The translations under genes and the position numbers were made by a program. A model generated the notes under the pieces. It had not been told where the DNA came from. It saw only the letters and a list, made by a program, of their open reading frames with translations, and searched no databases. Below, piece by piece: positions 8,848 to 17,764 of a stretch of DNA of 64,000 bases (the stretch's first letter is position 1; the number at the start of each line of letters is the position of its first letter). The stretch comes from Polyangia bacterium (GTDB lineage Bacteria > Myxococcota_A > Polyangia > Nannocystales > Nannocystaceae): contig JAUHWG010000005.1 of NCBI GenBank assembly GCA_030424595.1, positions 248,001 to 312,000 of the forward strand. Direction: 5' to 3'.

Positions 8848-9435
8848 TCAGCCGCCGCACATCTCGGTGGCGAGGGTGTCGTTACAGAACCACACGTTGC
8901 CCTCGCCGTCGCAGCAGCCGAGGTTGTCGATGTCGCCGCACTCGCCGTCGACCTCGAGGGGCTGATCAGGGCAGGCGTAGGGGGCGATCATCATCGGATC
9001 CTCGGCTCCTGGGACTCCGCCGTTGCCCTCGCAGTCGTAGTAGTTCTCGCGCGAGTTCCAACCGCAGGGGAGGGCGCCGTCGGTGTCGGTGCCGGTGCCG
9101 TCGGTGTCGGTCGCAGAGGCCGAGGCGGACTCCGAGGCTGAAGCGGAGGCCGAGTCGGTGGCGGTCTCGGTGGCGGTCTCAGTGGCGGTGGCGGTGACGG
9201 TGGCGTCGGTCTCGCTCGAGGTGGTCGAGGTGCCGTCGGTGCTGGTGCCCTCGGAGTCGGTGCCGGTGCCCTCGGAGTCGGTGCCGGTCGTGCTGGTCGA
9301 GCTGGTCGAGCTGGTCGAGCTGGTCGAGGCCGTCGTCGTCTCGGAGTCGCTGTCGCTGCCGCCGGTGACGATGACGCAGCCGGTGGAGAGGGCGAAGACG
9401 GCCGCGAGGGAGAGGGGGATAAGGTTCTTGGACAT
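8848..9435 (-). CDS. Small Cys-rich lipoprotein with Ser/Thr linker
   Basis: 195 residues from ATG 9435, chosen because it opens a signal peptide with lipobox STGC (MSKNLIPLSLAAVFALSTGC). Residues about 25-120 are a low-complexity Ser/Thr/Glu/Ala linker, then a roughly 70-residue C-terminal module with eight cysteines (patterns CGW, YDCEG, YACPD, GECGD, LGCCDG, WFCND, EMCGG) that probably form disulfides. Exported and lipid-anchored; function unknown. The linker type is shared with the lipoproteins at 39016, 45379 and 56478, so it looks like a house style of cell-surface proteins here. A T-run terminator follows the stop codon. Confidence 0.8.
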   Translation of the reverse strand: MSKNLIPLSLAAVFALSTGCVIVTGGSDSDSETTTASTSSTSSTSSTSTTGTDSEGTGTDSEGTSTDGTSTTSSETDATVTATATETATETATDSASASASESASASATDTDGTGTDTDGALPCGWNSRENYYDCEGNGGVPGAEDPMMIAPYACPDQPLEVDGECGDIDNLGCCDGEGNVWFCNDTLATEMCGG

Positions 9436-9752
9436 GTCGAAGTTCTCGCTAGGTAGGGTCGAGAGGATGGATAGGTTGGTAGGTGGGTCAGACGGCGTTC
9501 GCGAGGCGGCCGTCGCTGAGAGACGGCTCATCTACTTCGAGGATTCACCGCCTCTGAGCGGCGAATCCTATCAGCCCATGGAGGGAGCTCTGCGCGCTCT
9601 CGCCTCTCGTCGCCGACCCGCGGTGAGTCGCAGATCTTGCGCTTGGGCTCGGTTCCACGGCTGCCGCGGTGCGTGTACCACGGGGCGTTCGGACCCCGAG
9701 ACAGGCCCCGCGAAGGGCGGCGCCCTCCCTCCATGGAGGGTCCGCGTTCGAC

Positions 9753-11009
9753 TCAGATCACAGGCGGAGGCGCGCCGATGAACGCAGCGTGGAGCGCCTC
9801 GACGGCCGCGCGGCGTTGGCTACGGCGGACGACGAAGGCGAGCGAGCGGGTGTCGGTGTGGACGCCTTCAAGGCTGATCCCCGCGGCCTTGAGGGCGCGG
9901 TGGGCGTGGGCTGCGATCTCCGGGCGCTCCTCGATCCCCGCGCCGATGCAGCTCACCAAGGAGAGACGGTCGCGGATGCAGGCGCTCTCGACGTTGGCGC
10001 CGAGGCTGCGGACGAGCTCGGCGAAGCGGCGGACGATCGCGCCGCTGTCGGTCCGTTGGCTGTGGGAGAGGAGGCCGCCGGCCCCCCGGCTGTCGACCTT
10101 GAGGTAGCGCAGGCCCAGGGCGGCGAGCTCCGCGGAGAGCTCGCCGAGCACGCGCGGGGCGACGCAGCGCAGCTCGACGCCGAGGTCGACGATGGTCGGA
10201 TCGGAGGCGACGGCCCGGACCCCGAGCTTGGTGACCGGGTTGCGCCGGATCACAGTCTGGCCGGTGATCCCGGGGGAGACGTGGCGGGCGTAGATCGCGA
10301 TACCGCGATCCTCGGCGAGCTCGACCGCTTGGGAGTGCAGCACCTTGGCGCCGGCGCGGGCGAGGGCCTGCATCGTCTCGTAGTCGAGCTCCGGGATCGG
10401 CCGGGCGCCGCTGACCTCGCGCGGATCTGCGCTGTAGACCCCGTCGACGTCGCTGTAGATCTCGCAGTCGGCCCCGAGGGCCGCGGCCAGGGCGACGGCG
10501 GTCGTGTCGGAGCCGCCGCGGCCGAGGGTCGTCACCTCGCGCTTGTAGCTGACGCCCTGAAAACCACCGACGATGACGACGCTGCCGGCCGCCAGCTCGT
10601 CGACGATCCGAAAGGGGCGGACCTCCATGATCCGGGCCCGTCCGTGCTGATGATCGGTGATGATCCCGCACTGCGATCCAGTGAGGGAGATCGCCGGCTG
10701 GCCGGCGGCCTGGATCGCGATCGCCAGGAGGGCCATCGACGAGCGCTCGCCGGTGGTCAAGAGCATGTCGAGCTCGCGCACGGGCGGCGGTGAGGAGAGC
10801 TCGCGGGCCATGTCGACGAGACCGTTGGTGGTCTTGCCCATCGCCGAGACCACGACGACGACCGGCTGGTCGCGGGCGCGCAGGGCCACCTTGGCGGCGA
10901 CGCTGCGCAGACGGTCGAGGTCGGAGACGCTGCTGCCCCCGAACTTCATGACGACGGGGGCGGCCAGGGCGGTGCCGGGGGCGTCTGGGCCGGGGTCTGC
11001 GGCGTTCAC
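9753..11009 (-). CDS. lysC: Aspartate kinase
   Basis: Phosphorylates aspartate, the first step to lysine, threonine, methionine and diaminopimelate. The kinase domain starts with VMKFGGSSV and has the conserved [41 protein letters not shown] and [15 protein letters not shown] motifs. C-terminal ACT domains (from about residue 270) are the usual feedback sites. The start is uncertain: GTG 11009 (used here, 418 residues), ATG 10949 directly before KFGG, or ATG 11066. A TATAAC sequence lies just upstream of the GTG, which could mean a leaderless or downstream start. It is divergent from the sigma factor gene. Confidence 0.93.
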   Translation of the reverse strand: MNAADPGPDAPGTALAAPVVMKFGGSSVSDLDRLRSVAAKVALRARDQPVVVVVSAMGKTTNGLVDMARELSSPPPVRELDMLLTTGERSSMALLAIAIQAAGQPAISLTGSQCGIITDHQHGRARIMEVRPFRIVDELAAGSVVIVGGFQGVSYKREVTTLGRGGSDTTAVALAAALGADCEIYSDVDGVYSADPREVSGARPIPELDYETMQALARAGAKVLHSQAVELAEDRGIAIYARHVSPGITGQTVIRRNPVTKLGVRAVASDPTIVDLGVELRCVAPRVLGELSAELAALGLRYLKVDSRGAGGLLSHSQRTDSGAIVRRFAELVRSLGANVESACIRDRLSLVSCIGAGIEERPEIAAHAHRALKAAGISLEGVHTDTRSLAFVVRRSQRRAAVEALHAAFIGAPPPVI

Positions 11010-11094
11010 AGGCGGGTTATAGGTTTTTTTTTCGCCCGGAGCGAACGATCGGCGGACCTCAGGCATACCTGGTGGGTGACGGTGAATCTTCTCG

Positions 11095-11655
11095 ATGTCG
11101 ACCGATCACAGCAGGTGCGCTGACGAGGAGCTGGTCCGGATCCTCCGGGGCGGCGACCTCACGGCGTTCGACGTGCTCTACGACCGCTACGATCGTCGGC
11201 TCTTCGGCTACGTCCGCCGCCTGATCAAGGACCCCTGCGCCGCCGAGGACCTCTTTCAGGAGATCTTCGTGACGGTGCTCCGCGACCGGACCTACGAGCC
11301 CGACCGCGGTCGCTTCGCCGCTTGGCTCTTCATGGTCGCCCGCAACCGCTGCCTCGCCGAGCTTCGCCAGCGAAGGACCCGCGAGGGCCTCGCCGAGGAG
11401 GTCCGCGCCCGCTGGCAGCCGAAGGCGCCGCCGAGCCCCGAGCGGGCCGTCGGCGACGCGAGCCGGGTCCAGGCGGCGATGTCCGCCTTGCCCGACGGCC
11501 AACGCCAGCTGATCCTCCTCAAGCAGATAGGCGAGCTGACCTACCGTGAGATCGCGACCCTGCTCGGCGTCGCCGAGGGGACGATCAAGTCGCGCCTCCA
11601 CGCCGCGACCGTCGCCTTTCGCCGCCTCCTCTCCGAAGGGAGCCCTGAGACATGA
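11095..11655 (+). CDS. ECF-family RNA polymerase sigma factor
   Basis: 186-residue sigma-70 family factor with only regions 2 and 4. Region 2 (about 15-85) contains [18 protein letters not shown] and [10 protein letters not shown]. Region 4 (about 125-180) contains [23 protein letters not shown] split by the helix-turn-helix [12 protein letters not shown]. The following gene, overlapping by four bases (ATGA), encodes a membrane zinc anti-sigma factor, so this sigma factor is presumably held at the membrane until a signal arrives. Its regulon and promoter motif are unknown; autoregulation is common in the family, but no promoter was identified. Confidence 0.92.
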   Translation: MSTDHSRCADEELVRILRGGDLTAFDVLYDRYDRRLFGYVRRLIKDPCAAEDLFQEIFVTVLRDRTYEPDRGRFAAWLFMVARNRCLAELRQRRTREGLAEEVRARWQPKAPPSPERAVGDASRVQAAMSALPDGQRQLILLKQIGELTYREIATLLGVAEGTIKSRLHAATVAFRRLLSEGSPET

Positions 11656-12182
11656 ACCCCGAAGGACAAGGACCCACGCGTCGCGATCTTCTAGCGCATA
11701 GCCCGGACCGCGGGGACGGAGCGGCGGCGAGCCGCGGGCTGAGCTGCTCCGCCTGCGACGCGCTGATGATCGACCACGCCTACGGCGAGACCGGCGACGA
11801 CGATCGGGTCGCCGTCGCCCGCCACCTCGCGACCTGCTCGACCTGCGCCCTCGCCTTTTGTCGGCTCAAGGCCGACCTCGACGGGGTGCTCGAGGCGACC
11901 GTGATGGCGCCGCCCGGGGCGCTCCGCCGCCGGATCCGGGCCGAGGTGGCGAAGAGCTTCGGACCGCGCTGGACGACGCGCCTCCTCGACCTCTGGAGGC
12001 GACCTGTGCCCGCCTACGGCGTGGTCTTCGCCTCGCTGATCCCGGTGATGATCTGGGTCGCGGCGACCTTCCGGCCCGCGACGGAGGCGGTTTCGGTGGA
12101 GGTCAGCCGCGACTCTCGGCCGCCAGCGCTGATCGACTACGACTCGATGGTGCCGCTCCTCCCAGAGGACCTGCCGATCTAG
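11652..12182 (+). CDS. Zinc-finger (ZAS/HC2) transmembrane anti-sigma factor
   Basis: 176 residues. The cytoplasmic N-terminal part has the anti-sigma zinc motif H58-x3-C62-x2-C65 (ARHLATCSTC), plus a further pair C32/C35. One membrane helix follows at about 113-135 (VPAYGVVFASLIPVMIW), then a short periplasmic tail of about 40 residues. It overlaps the sigma gene by four bases, the standard sigma/anti-sigma arrangement. The S41 protease encoded 160 bases downstream is a periplasmic protease and could act in the same stress response, but that link is only positional. Confidence 0.88.
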   Translation: MNPEGQGPTRRDLLAHSPDRGDGAAASRGLSCSACDALMIDHAYGETGDDDRVAVARHLATCSTCALAFCRLKADLDGVLEATVMAPPGALRRRIRAEVAKSFGPRWTTRLLDLWRRPVPAYGVVFASLIPVMIWVAATFRPATEAVSVEVSRDSRPPALIDYDSMVPLLPEDLPI

Positions 12183-12274
12183 GCCGCAGGACCCGGACAA
12201 CCTAGGACCCGGACAAGCTGCGGACTCCCAGGGCCCGCGCCGCCGACAGAGCCGCTCGCTGCTCCGCCCCCGAG

Positions 12275-12314
12275 ACCCGACCCGACCCGACCCGACCTGA
12301 CCTGACCTGACCCG
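12275..12314. repeat. Pentanucleotide tandem repeat (CCCGA / CCTGA)
   Basis: About eight copies of a 5-base unit, CCCGA changing to CCTGA, in the gap between the anti-sigma gene and the S41 protease gene. No gene is seen here. Confidence 0.85.
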
Positions 12315-12343
12315 CGCCGCGCAGAGGCAACCCGAGGACAACG

Positions 12344-13786
12344 ATGATGAAGACTACGAACTCCCGCTCCGCGACGATGACCGCGACGATGACCGCGACG
12401 ATCGCCACGACCCCTTGGACCCCGAACAACGCGCCGCGCCGAGGGGCTCGCGGACGGCTGCGCGGAGCTGCTTGGGTCGCAGCGCTGGCCCTCTTCGCCT
12501 GCGATCCTGATCCTGATCCTGAACCTGAGGATCGAGGGGCCGTGGTCGAGGCGGAGGTCGAGGCGGAGGTCGGCGCTCAGCCTGCGGCTCCCGGGGGCCG
12601 CGCGCAGGCGATGGGCCCGATCAAGGCGCAGAGCGGGGCGGAGCCCAGCGAGAAGTCGGAGCACCGGATCGGGCTCCACGAGCACGGGGTGATGCCCGAC
12701 GCCGAGCGGGCCTTCGCCCAGGCGCTCGAGATCATCGACGAGCGCTACGTCGACGCTGCGGACCGCGACAGGATCTTCACCCACGCGCTCGACGGGGTGA
12801 TGGCCGGGCTCATCCAGATCGACGGCCACCCGATCAACGCGCTCCTCAGCCCCGATGAGCTCGGCGAGCTGATGAGCGGGACCCGGGGCACGATCGTCGG
12901 CGTCGGCGTGATGATCGAGATGGTCGCCGATGTCTTGGTGGTCCGCGGCGTCGTCCCTGGGGGGGCAGCTGAGGCCGCAGGCCTCCAGCGAGGCGACCGG
13001 ATCCTGGGGATCGACGGCCAGCGGATCGCCGGTCAGGAGCTCGGCGAGATCGTCGGCAAGATCCGCGGCCCTGCGGGCACCGAGGTCGAGCTCTTCCTCC
13101 AGCGCGACACCGAGGAGTGGGAGCAGAAGCTGCGCCGCGACATCGTCGAGCTCCAGAACGTCGACGCGCGGAGCTTCGCCGACGGGATCGGCTACGTCCG
13201 CCTCCGCGGCTTCGCCGAGACCACCGCGGAGGAGCTCGACGCGGCCCTGAGCAAGCTCGAGGCTGAGGGGATGAAGCGGCTGATCGTCGACCTCCGACAC
13301 TGCCCCGGCGGGCTCCTCAGCGCGGGTGTCACGATCACCTCGCGCTTCCTCAGCGCGGGCGACGAGGTGGTCTCGATCACGGATCGGATGAAGGGCGACA
13401 AGAAGATGGTCGCGACCGAGGACGGCCGCTGGCGCGAGCTGCCGCTGGCGGTGTTGATCGGACCGTGGACCGCGTCGAGCGCAGAGATCATGGCCGACGC
13501 CCTGGCGACACACGCGGGGGCGACCCTGGTCGGCGCGCCGTCGATGGGCAAGGGGAGCGTCGAGAGCATCCACGACCTCGACAACGGCTGGGCGCTCAAG
13601 CTGAGCAGCGGCCGCTTCGTCGGCGCGAGCGGAGAGCTGCGCCTCGGCCACGGTGTCGAGCCGCAGCTGCCGGCGCCGGAGGCCGCGGGTCACAGCAAGT
13701 CGAAGCCGCGGCCGGTGGAGGAGCTCGACGACGGCACCGACGTCGCCCTCGGCCTCGCCCGCTCCTGGCTGGCCGGCGGCAAGTAG
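12344..13786 (+). CDS. S41 carboxy-terminal processing protease, lipoprotein
   Basis: Periplasmic serine protease of the CtpA/Tsp family that trims or degrades proteins from the C-terminus. 480 residues with a long N-terminal stretch before a lipobox-like LALFAC (residues 46-51), an Asp/Pro/Glu-rich linker, a PDZ domain (about 175-255, DRILGIDG core) and the protease domain. S378 in TASSAEI and K403 in GKGSV are 25 residues apart, the same spacing as the Ser/Lys dyad of CtpA and Tsp. The true start could be a later ATG in the Met/Thr-rich N-terminus. The stop codon lies inside a 77-bp tandem duplication. Confidence 0.9.
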   Translation: MMKTTNSRSATMTATMTATIATTPWTPNNAPRRGARGRLRGAAWVAALALFACDPDPDPEPEDRGAVVEAEVEAEVGAQPAAPGGRAQAMGPIKAQSGAEPSEKSEHRIGLHEHGVMPDAERAFAQALEIIDERYVDAADRDRIFTHALDGVMAGLIQIDGHPINALLSPDELGELMSGTRGTIVGVGVMIEMVADVLVVRGVVPGGAAEAAGLQRGDRILGIDGQRIAGQELGEIVGKIRGPAGTEVELFLQRDTEEWEQKLRRDIVELQNVDARSFADGIGYVRLRGFAETTAEELDAALSKLEAEGMKRLIVDLRHCPGGLLSAGVTITSRFLSAGDEVVSITDRMKGDKKMVATEDGRWRELPLAVLIGPWTASSAEIMADALATHAGATLVGAPSMGKGSVESIHDLDNGWALKLSSGRFVGASGELRLGHGVEPQLPAPEAAGHSKSKPRPVEELDDGTDVALGLARSWLAGGK

Positions 13787-13924
13787 CGCGGTCGGGGCGC
13801 GGGTCGTCGCGGACGCGTCGGGGCCGACGAGGGCGACCGGCGAGGGCGGCCGGCGGCAAGTAGCGCGGTCGGGGCGCGGGTCGTCGCGGACGCGTCGGGG
13901 CCGGCGAGGGCGAGCGGCGAGGGC
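13771..13924 (+). repeat. 77-bp tandem duplication across the protease stop codon
   Basis: Bases 13771-13847 recur at 13848-13924 with only a few changes. The unit holds the last codons of the S41 protease gene (Gly-Gly-Lys-stop) plus downstream sequence, so the second copy repeats the end of the gene. A recent local duplication. Nothing else is seen up to 13985. Confidence 0.9.
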
Positions 13925-13985
13925 GAGCGGCGCCAAGAGAGCTTCGGTCGCTGTTCCCGTGCGCGCAGCTCTCGCCCGGGAGCCG

Positions 13986-14837
13986 CTAGGCGCTGACGAA
14001 CTCGAGCACGTCCGGCTCTTCGTCGGCGGCGAGCGTGTCCTCTAGAAAGGTGCGAAAGCCGAGGTGCTCGATCCGGAGGGCGCGCGCGAGGGCGAGCGGC
14101 TCGTCATCCTCGAGGGCGACGACGAGGTCCTCCGGCGTACGGTCACCGAGCTCCGAGAGGACGCGCGCCATCTCGGTCGGGTCCTCGCCTCGGGCCCAGC
14201 GCAGGCCGAAGGTCTGCCGCGGTCGACCGTCGCCGCAGACGAGGAGGAGGTCCCGGCTCGGCGGGGTGGCGAAGAGGTCGGGGATGTAGCGGTAGGCGAG
14301 GAGCGCCGCCGCGCCGCCGCGGAGCAGCTCCGGGGCGAGGAGGGGGAGGAGCGGCTGCTGCTCCACCGGACAGCCCTCGAGCCGCTCGCTGAGGAGCGCG
14401 ACCCGGTCGCCGCCCTCTCGGGCGATGGCGATGCGATCGGGGCCGATGGTCGAGAAGACCTGGAGGTCGGAGAGAGGCCGCTCCTCGCCGACGAAGGTGC
14501 GGGCCCGGAGACCGTGCGGGCGGAGGGCCCCTTCGAGGACGGTGCGGATCGTCGAGGCCTCGGCGCCGAAGACGTGCATCCCGCCCCAGGCGTCGATCGG
14601 CAGGAGGAGCTCGGCCCTCTCGTGGATCGTCGCCAGGCCGAGGGCGGTACGCAGGCGCTCGACCGCGGCGACATCCGCCGCCGTCGAGCGACGGAGGCCC
14701 TCGACCGCGGCGGCGCTGTCGAGGGCGACGAGGTCTCCCCAGGTGAAGACCCGGAGGCGTTGGAGGAGGGAGACGTCGCCGGGTCCGATCCCTGGGAGCT
14801 CGAGCACGCTGGTGTGGGCGTCAAAGCGGCTGGACAT
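13986..14837 (-). CDS. Hypothetical protein with helix-hairpin-helix-like N-terminus
   Basis: 283 residues from ATG 14837. The frame stays open far upstream, but only because the neighbouring minisatellite lacks stop codons, so this ATG, at the start of normal protein sequence, was chosen. Residues about 10-60 (LPGIGPGDVSLLQRLRVFTW, then DVAAVERLRTALG) resemble the helix-hairpin-helix pattern used for DNA contact or for subunit packing. The remainder is mixed alpha/beta with no motif I recognise. No signal peptide or membrane segment. Convergent with the S41 protease gene. Function unknown. Confidence 0.65.
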   Translation of the reverse strand: MSSRFDAHTSVLELPGIGPGDVSLLQRLRVFTWGDLVALDSAAAVEGLRRSTAADVAAVERLRTALGLATIHERAELLLPIDAWGGMHVFGAEASTIRTVLEGALRPHGLRARTFVGEERPLSDLQVFSTIGPDRIAIAREGGDRVALLSERLEGCPVEQQPLLPLLAPELLRGGAAALLAYRYIPDLFATPPSRDLLLVCGDGRPRQTFGLRWARGEDPTEMARVLSELGDRTPEDLVVALEDDEPLALARALRIEHLGFRTFLEDTLAADEEPDVLEFVSA

Positions 14838-14940
14838 CGCGCCTCGCGGGTTCCTTGTATGGTCACGCGGCCAGCCCCGCGGCGCAAGCTCCGGGCGAGG
14901 CAGGGGATCGGCGCTCGTTCCTGCCCTTCGCGGGTCTTCG

Positions 14941-15395
14941 CGGGCGTCGGCGACATCGGCGACATCGGCGACATCGGCGGCATCGCTGGGCATCGGTGAC
15001 ATTCGCTGGGCACCGGCGGCATCGCTGGGCATCGGTGACATTCGCTGGGCATCGGCGACATCGCTGGGCATCGGCGACATCGCTGGGCATCGGCGACATC
15101 GCTGGGCATCGGCGACATCGCTGGGCATCGGCGACATCGCTGGGCATCGGCGACATCGCTGGGCGTCGGCGACATCGGCGACATCGGCGACATCGGCGAC
15201 ATCGGTGACATCGCTGGGCATCGGCGACATCGCCGAGCATCGGCGACATCGCCGAGCACCGACGAGCACCGCCGAACACCGCCGAACACCGGCGACAACG
15301 GCGACAACGGCGACATCGGCGACGACGGCAGTATCGCTGGGGCATCGCTGGGGCATCGCTGGGCATCGGCGACATCGCCGAGCACTGACGACATC
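14941..15395. repeat. 19-bp minisatellite with 9-bp sub-repeats
   Basis: The centre is a perfect array of GCTGGGCATCGGCGACATC with 19-base period (for example at 15063, 15082, 15101). The flanks carry a 9-base sub-repeat GGCGACATC and degenerate forms with GAGCACC. The unit has no stop codon in several frames, so long false reading frames run through it on both strands. It occupies most of the gap between the unknown gene at 13986-14837 and the E1alpha gene. Bases 15396-15706 show no gene. No conserved spacer variation of the CRISPR kind is present. Confidence 0.93.
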
Positions 15396-15706
15396 GCTGC
15401 TCGTCGGTCGTCGTGGGCGGCGCTCAGCGCTGGCCCAGTCTGTCGCGGAGGGCTGGGGCTGCGGTGCTGGCCTGCCGCGGTCTGCGGAGGCTCGCGGTCG
15501 CGCTGCGGAGGCGCCTGGCGTGTGTGCTTACTCGCGTCCGCTCCGCGGCGAGCCCAGGGCGAGGAATGCCCGCTGGGCGCGCCTTGACGGCCTGCCAGGG
15601 CCACGGATACAACCCCGAGGCGATGGCGCGCGGGGATCGCTCGTCGTCGCCGTGAACCCCCGTCGACCTGCGTCGACCGCCTCTGCGTGTCTCCGCCGGC
15701 TACCGC

Positions 15707-16663
15707 ATGAACATGGAACAATCGCCCTGGGATCCGGAAGACGTCGAGATCGACCTCGATCATGAGGGGGGCCTGAGCGCCGACGCTGAGGTCCTGCTGC
15801 CCGCCCTCGAGCCGCGGGCGCTCTACAAGCGGTTGGTCGCCGCGCGGCTCCTCGACCACCGCCTGAGCCGCCTCGGCTTGCCGATGTGGGCCCCGTCCGC
15901 CGGCGAGGAGTCGGTCAGCGTCGCCGTCGCGATGCTCCTCGGCCAAGGCGAGTGGGTCTACCCGGGCAACCGCGATCTGGCGATCGCGCCGATCCTCGGG
16001 ATGGATCTCGACGAGCTCGCCCGCCAGGTGCTGGGCCTCGCCGACGCCCACGGGCCGGCGCTCTACAACGGTCGCGCCGGCGCGGTCGCGGCGACGGATC
16101 TCGGCGTCGCTCACGTCCCGGAGTCCCTCGGGAGCCACCTGGCGATGGCCGCAGGTCAGGCCCAGGCGTACAAGCTCGACCACCACGAGCGGGCCAGCGT
16201 CGCCCTCTTCGGCGAGGGCGTGACCACCTCGGGGCTCTTCCACGAGACCGTGGCGATGGCGGTCTCCGGCGACCTGCCGCTGGTGATGATCTGCAAGACG
16301 CAGCTGTGGCCCGAGGGGGCGCCGGCGGAGGCTGGCCTGCTCGGCGATAGCGTCGGCGAGCGGATGCGCGCCTGCGGTCTGTGGACCCGGCGGGTCGACG
16401 GCGCCGACTTCTTCGGGGTCTACCGGGCCCTGCAGCAGGGGTTCGCCCGGGCCCGAGAGGGGCGCGGACCGGCCTTTGTCGAGGTCGTCGTCACGCCGCT
16501 CTACAACCCGGACGTGCCCGCCCACAGGGACCCGGTCGAGCGCCTGCGGCGTTACCTCGACCGCGCCGGTCATTGGACCCCAGCGGTCGAAGAGGCGCTC
16601 GAGCAGGAGCTCTTGGGCCAGCTCGACCGCGCCTTTGACTACGCCCGCGGGCAGGCGTCTTGA
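15707..16663 (+). CDS. 2-oxoacid dehydrogenase E1 alpha subunit, active site degenerate
   Basis: 318 residues, homologous along its length to pyruvate/branched-chain 2-oxoacid dehydrogenase E1alpha: APSAGEESVSVAVA, WVYPGNRDLAIAPILGM, SLGSHLAMAAGQAQAYK and ARAREGRGPAFVEVV all align by pattern. The thiamin diphosphate motif is altered. GDG is GEG (169-171), and the Asn expected about 29 residues later is in the stretch ICKTQLW (T198/Q199), so both Mg2+ ligands are changed. The HSTSDDP loop is replaced by NPDVPAHRDP. First gene of an E1alpha-E1beta-E2-E3 operon. Either catalytically dead or with a different activity; the fold assignment is firm, the activity is not. Confidence 0.85.
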   Translation: MNMEQSPWDPEDVEIDLDHEGGLSADAEVLLPALEPRALYKRLVAARLLDHRLSRLGLPMWAPSAGEESVSVAVAMLLGQGEWVYPGNRDLAIAPILGMDLDELARQVLGLADAHGPALYNGRAGAVAATDLGVAHVPESLGSHLAMAAGQAQAYKLDHHERASVALFGEGVTTSGLFHETVAMAVSGDLPLVMICKTQLWPEGAPAEAGLLGDSVGERMRACGLWTRRVDGADFFGVYRALQQGFARAREGRGPAFVEVVVTPLYNPDVPAHRDPVERLRRYLDRAGHWTPAVEEALEQELLGQLDRAFDYARGQAS

Positions 16664-16685
16664 GCCGTTGGAGGCACAGATCGAG

Positions 16686-17681
16686 ATGAGCGGAGCTGAA
16701 CCCCACGCCAACTCAACGTCCACGGGCCCGCTGCGGCGGCTCGGCGACGAGATCGCGGCCCTCCTGCGCGAGGATCCCAGGCGCGTCGTCGTCGGTGAGG
16801 ACGTCGCGGACGGCGGCTTGCTCGGCCTGACCCGCGCCTGTCGGGACGACGAGGCCCTCGCGGCGCGTCTCCTCGGGGCGCCCCTGACCCCGGCGGCGAC
16901 GGTGCTCCACGCGGCTGGCCTGGCGATGGCCGGCCGGCGACCGCTGGTGATCCTGCCCTCGGCGACGGCGCTCCTCGAGGGCCTCGCCGGTCTCCGCGAG
17001 CTCGCTCGCCTCAGCGGCAGCGCCGGGGGAGAGCGCAGCGGGGCGGTCGTGATCATCGCCCCGACGGGCCCTGGCTTCGGCCTCGGCGGCGACGGTGCGG
17101 CGAGCCCCGAGGAGCTGCTGACGGCGCTCCCGGGCCTGCGCGTGGTCAGCCTCGGCGATGTCCGCGAGTCGGTCGCGCTCCTCCGGGCGGTCGCCGACTT
17201 CGACGCTGGCGAGCAGCCGACGCTGCTCCTCCTGCCGCGCTCGCTGATGGTCGCGGAGGTGAAGCAGGGGTCCTTCGCGGGCAGCCTCGGCCGCAGCCTC
17301 GGCGAGGCCCGCTTCGCCCGTCACGGCCAGCAGGCGACCGTCTACGCCTGGGGCGCGACGGTCGAGCTCGCCCTCGCGGCGGCGGAGGCGAGCGGTCTCG
17401 ACGTCAGCGTCATCGACATAGGCGGCCTCTCGCCGCTCGACGTCGACACCCTGACGGCCGCGGCCTGCACAGGCAAGCTCGTGATCGCCCACCCGGGCGA
17501 GCGCAGCCCGATCGCGGCCGAGGTCGCGGCGCTCCTCGCCGACCGAGCCATCCTCCACCTGGACGCGCCGATCCGCCGGGTCGGCGGCGCCGCAGGACCC
17601 CTCGCCTACACCGAGGAGGGGCGGGCGCTGCCCAGCGTCGACGCCCTGGTCGCGGCGATCCGCGAGGTTGTGAACTACTAA
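16686..17681 (+). CDS. 2-oxoacid dehydrogenase E1 beta subunit, active site degenerate
   Basis: 331 residues from ATG 16686, preceded by GGAGG at 16670-16674. The E1beta pattern is clear: VVVGEDVADGGLLGLT, AAGLAMAGRRPLVILPS, the PGLRVVSLGDVRESVALLRA region and a C-terminal transketolase-type domain (about 195-325) with VYAWGATVELAL. The Glu that activates thiamin (TP-x-x-E in active enzymes) aligns with T72 in LTPAATVL, and the His of the HSQSPE motif aligns with G137 in GAASPEE. It is 22 bases after E1alpha. Loss of key residues in both subunits points to co-evolution as a non-canonical heterotetramer rather than a sequencing error. Confidence 0.83.
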   Translation: MSGAEPHANSTSTGPLRRLGDEIAALLREDPRRVVVGEDVADGGLLGLTRACRDDEALAARLLGAPLTPAATVLHAAGLAMAGRRPLVILPSATALLEGLAGLRELARLSGSAGGERSGAVVIIAPTGPGFGLGGDGAASPEELLTALPGLRVVSLGDVRESVALLRAVADFDAGEQPTLLLLPRSLMVAEVKQGSFAGSLGRSLGEARFARHGQQATVYAWGATVELALAAAEASGLDVSVIDIGGLSPLDVDTLTAAACTGKLVIAHPGERSPIAAEVAALLADRAILHLDAPIRRVGGAAGPLAYTEEGRALPSVDALVAAIREVVNY

Positions 17682-17764
17682 GAGTGCGAACCACGGGGTG
17701 TCCGCGGCGAGCGACATCTGTCTCCAACGGACACCGACACCGAGACGACGAAGAGGACCGAGCG

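Noticed and set aside
12179-13936. Minus-strand 585-residue open frame
   Set aside because: Antisense to the S41 protease, which has a complete signal peptide, PDZ domain and catalytic dyad on the plus strand.
14941-15395. CRISPR array in the 19-base repeats
   Set aside because: Units are contiguous with no spacers; it is a plain minisatellite.
14425-15765. Plus-strand 446-residue open frame
   Set aside because: Most of it is translated 19-base repeat, and it overlaps both the hypothetical gene and the E1alpha start in other frames.
14042-17056. Minus-strand 1004-residue open frame
   Set aside because: It is antisense to E1alpha and E1beta and runs through the stop-free minisatellite; the residue composition (long Ser/Arg and CRRCPAM-type runs) is not protein-like.
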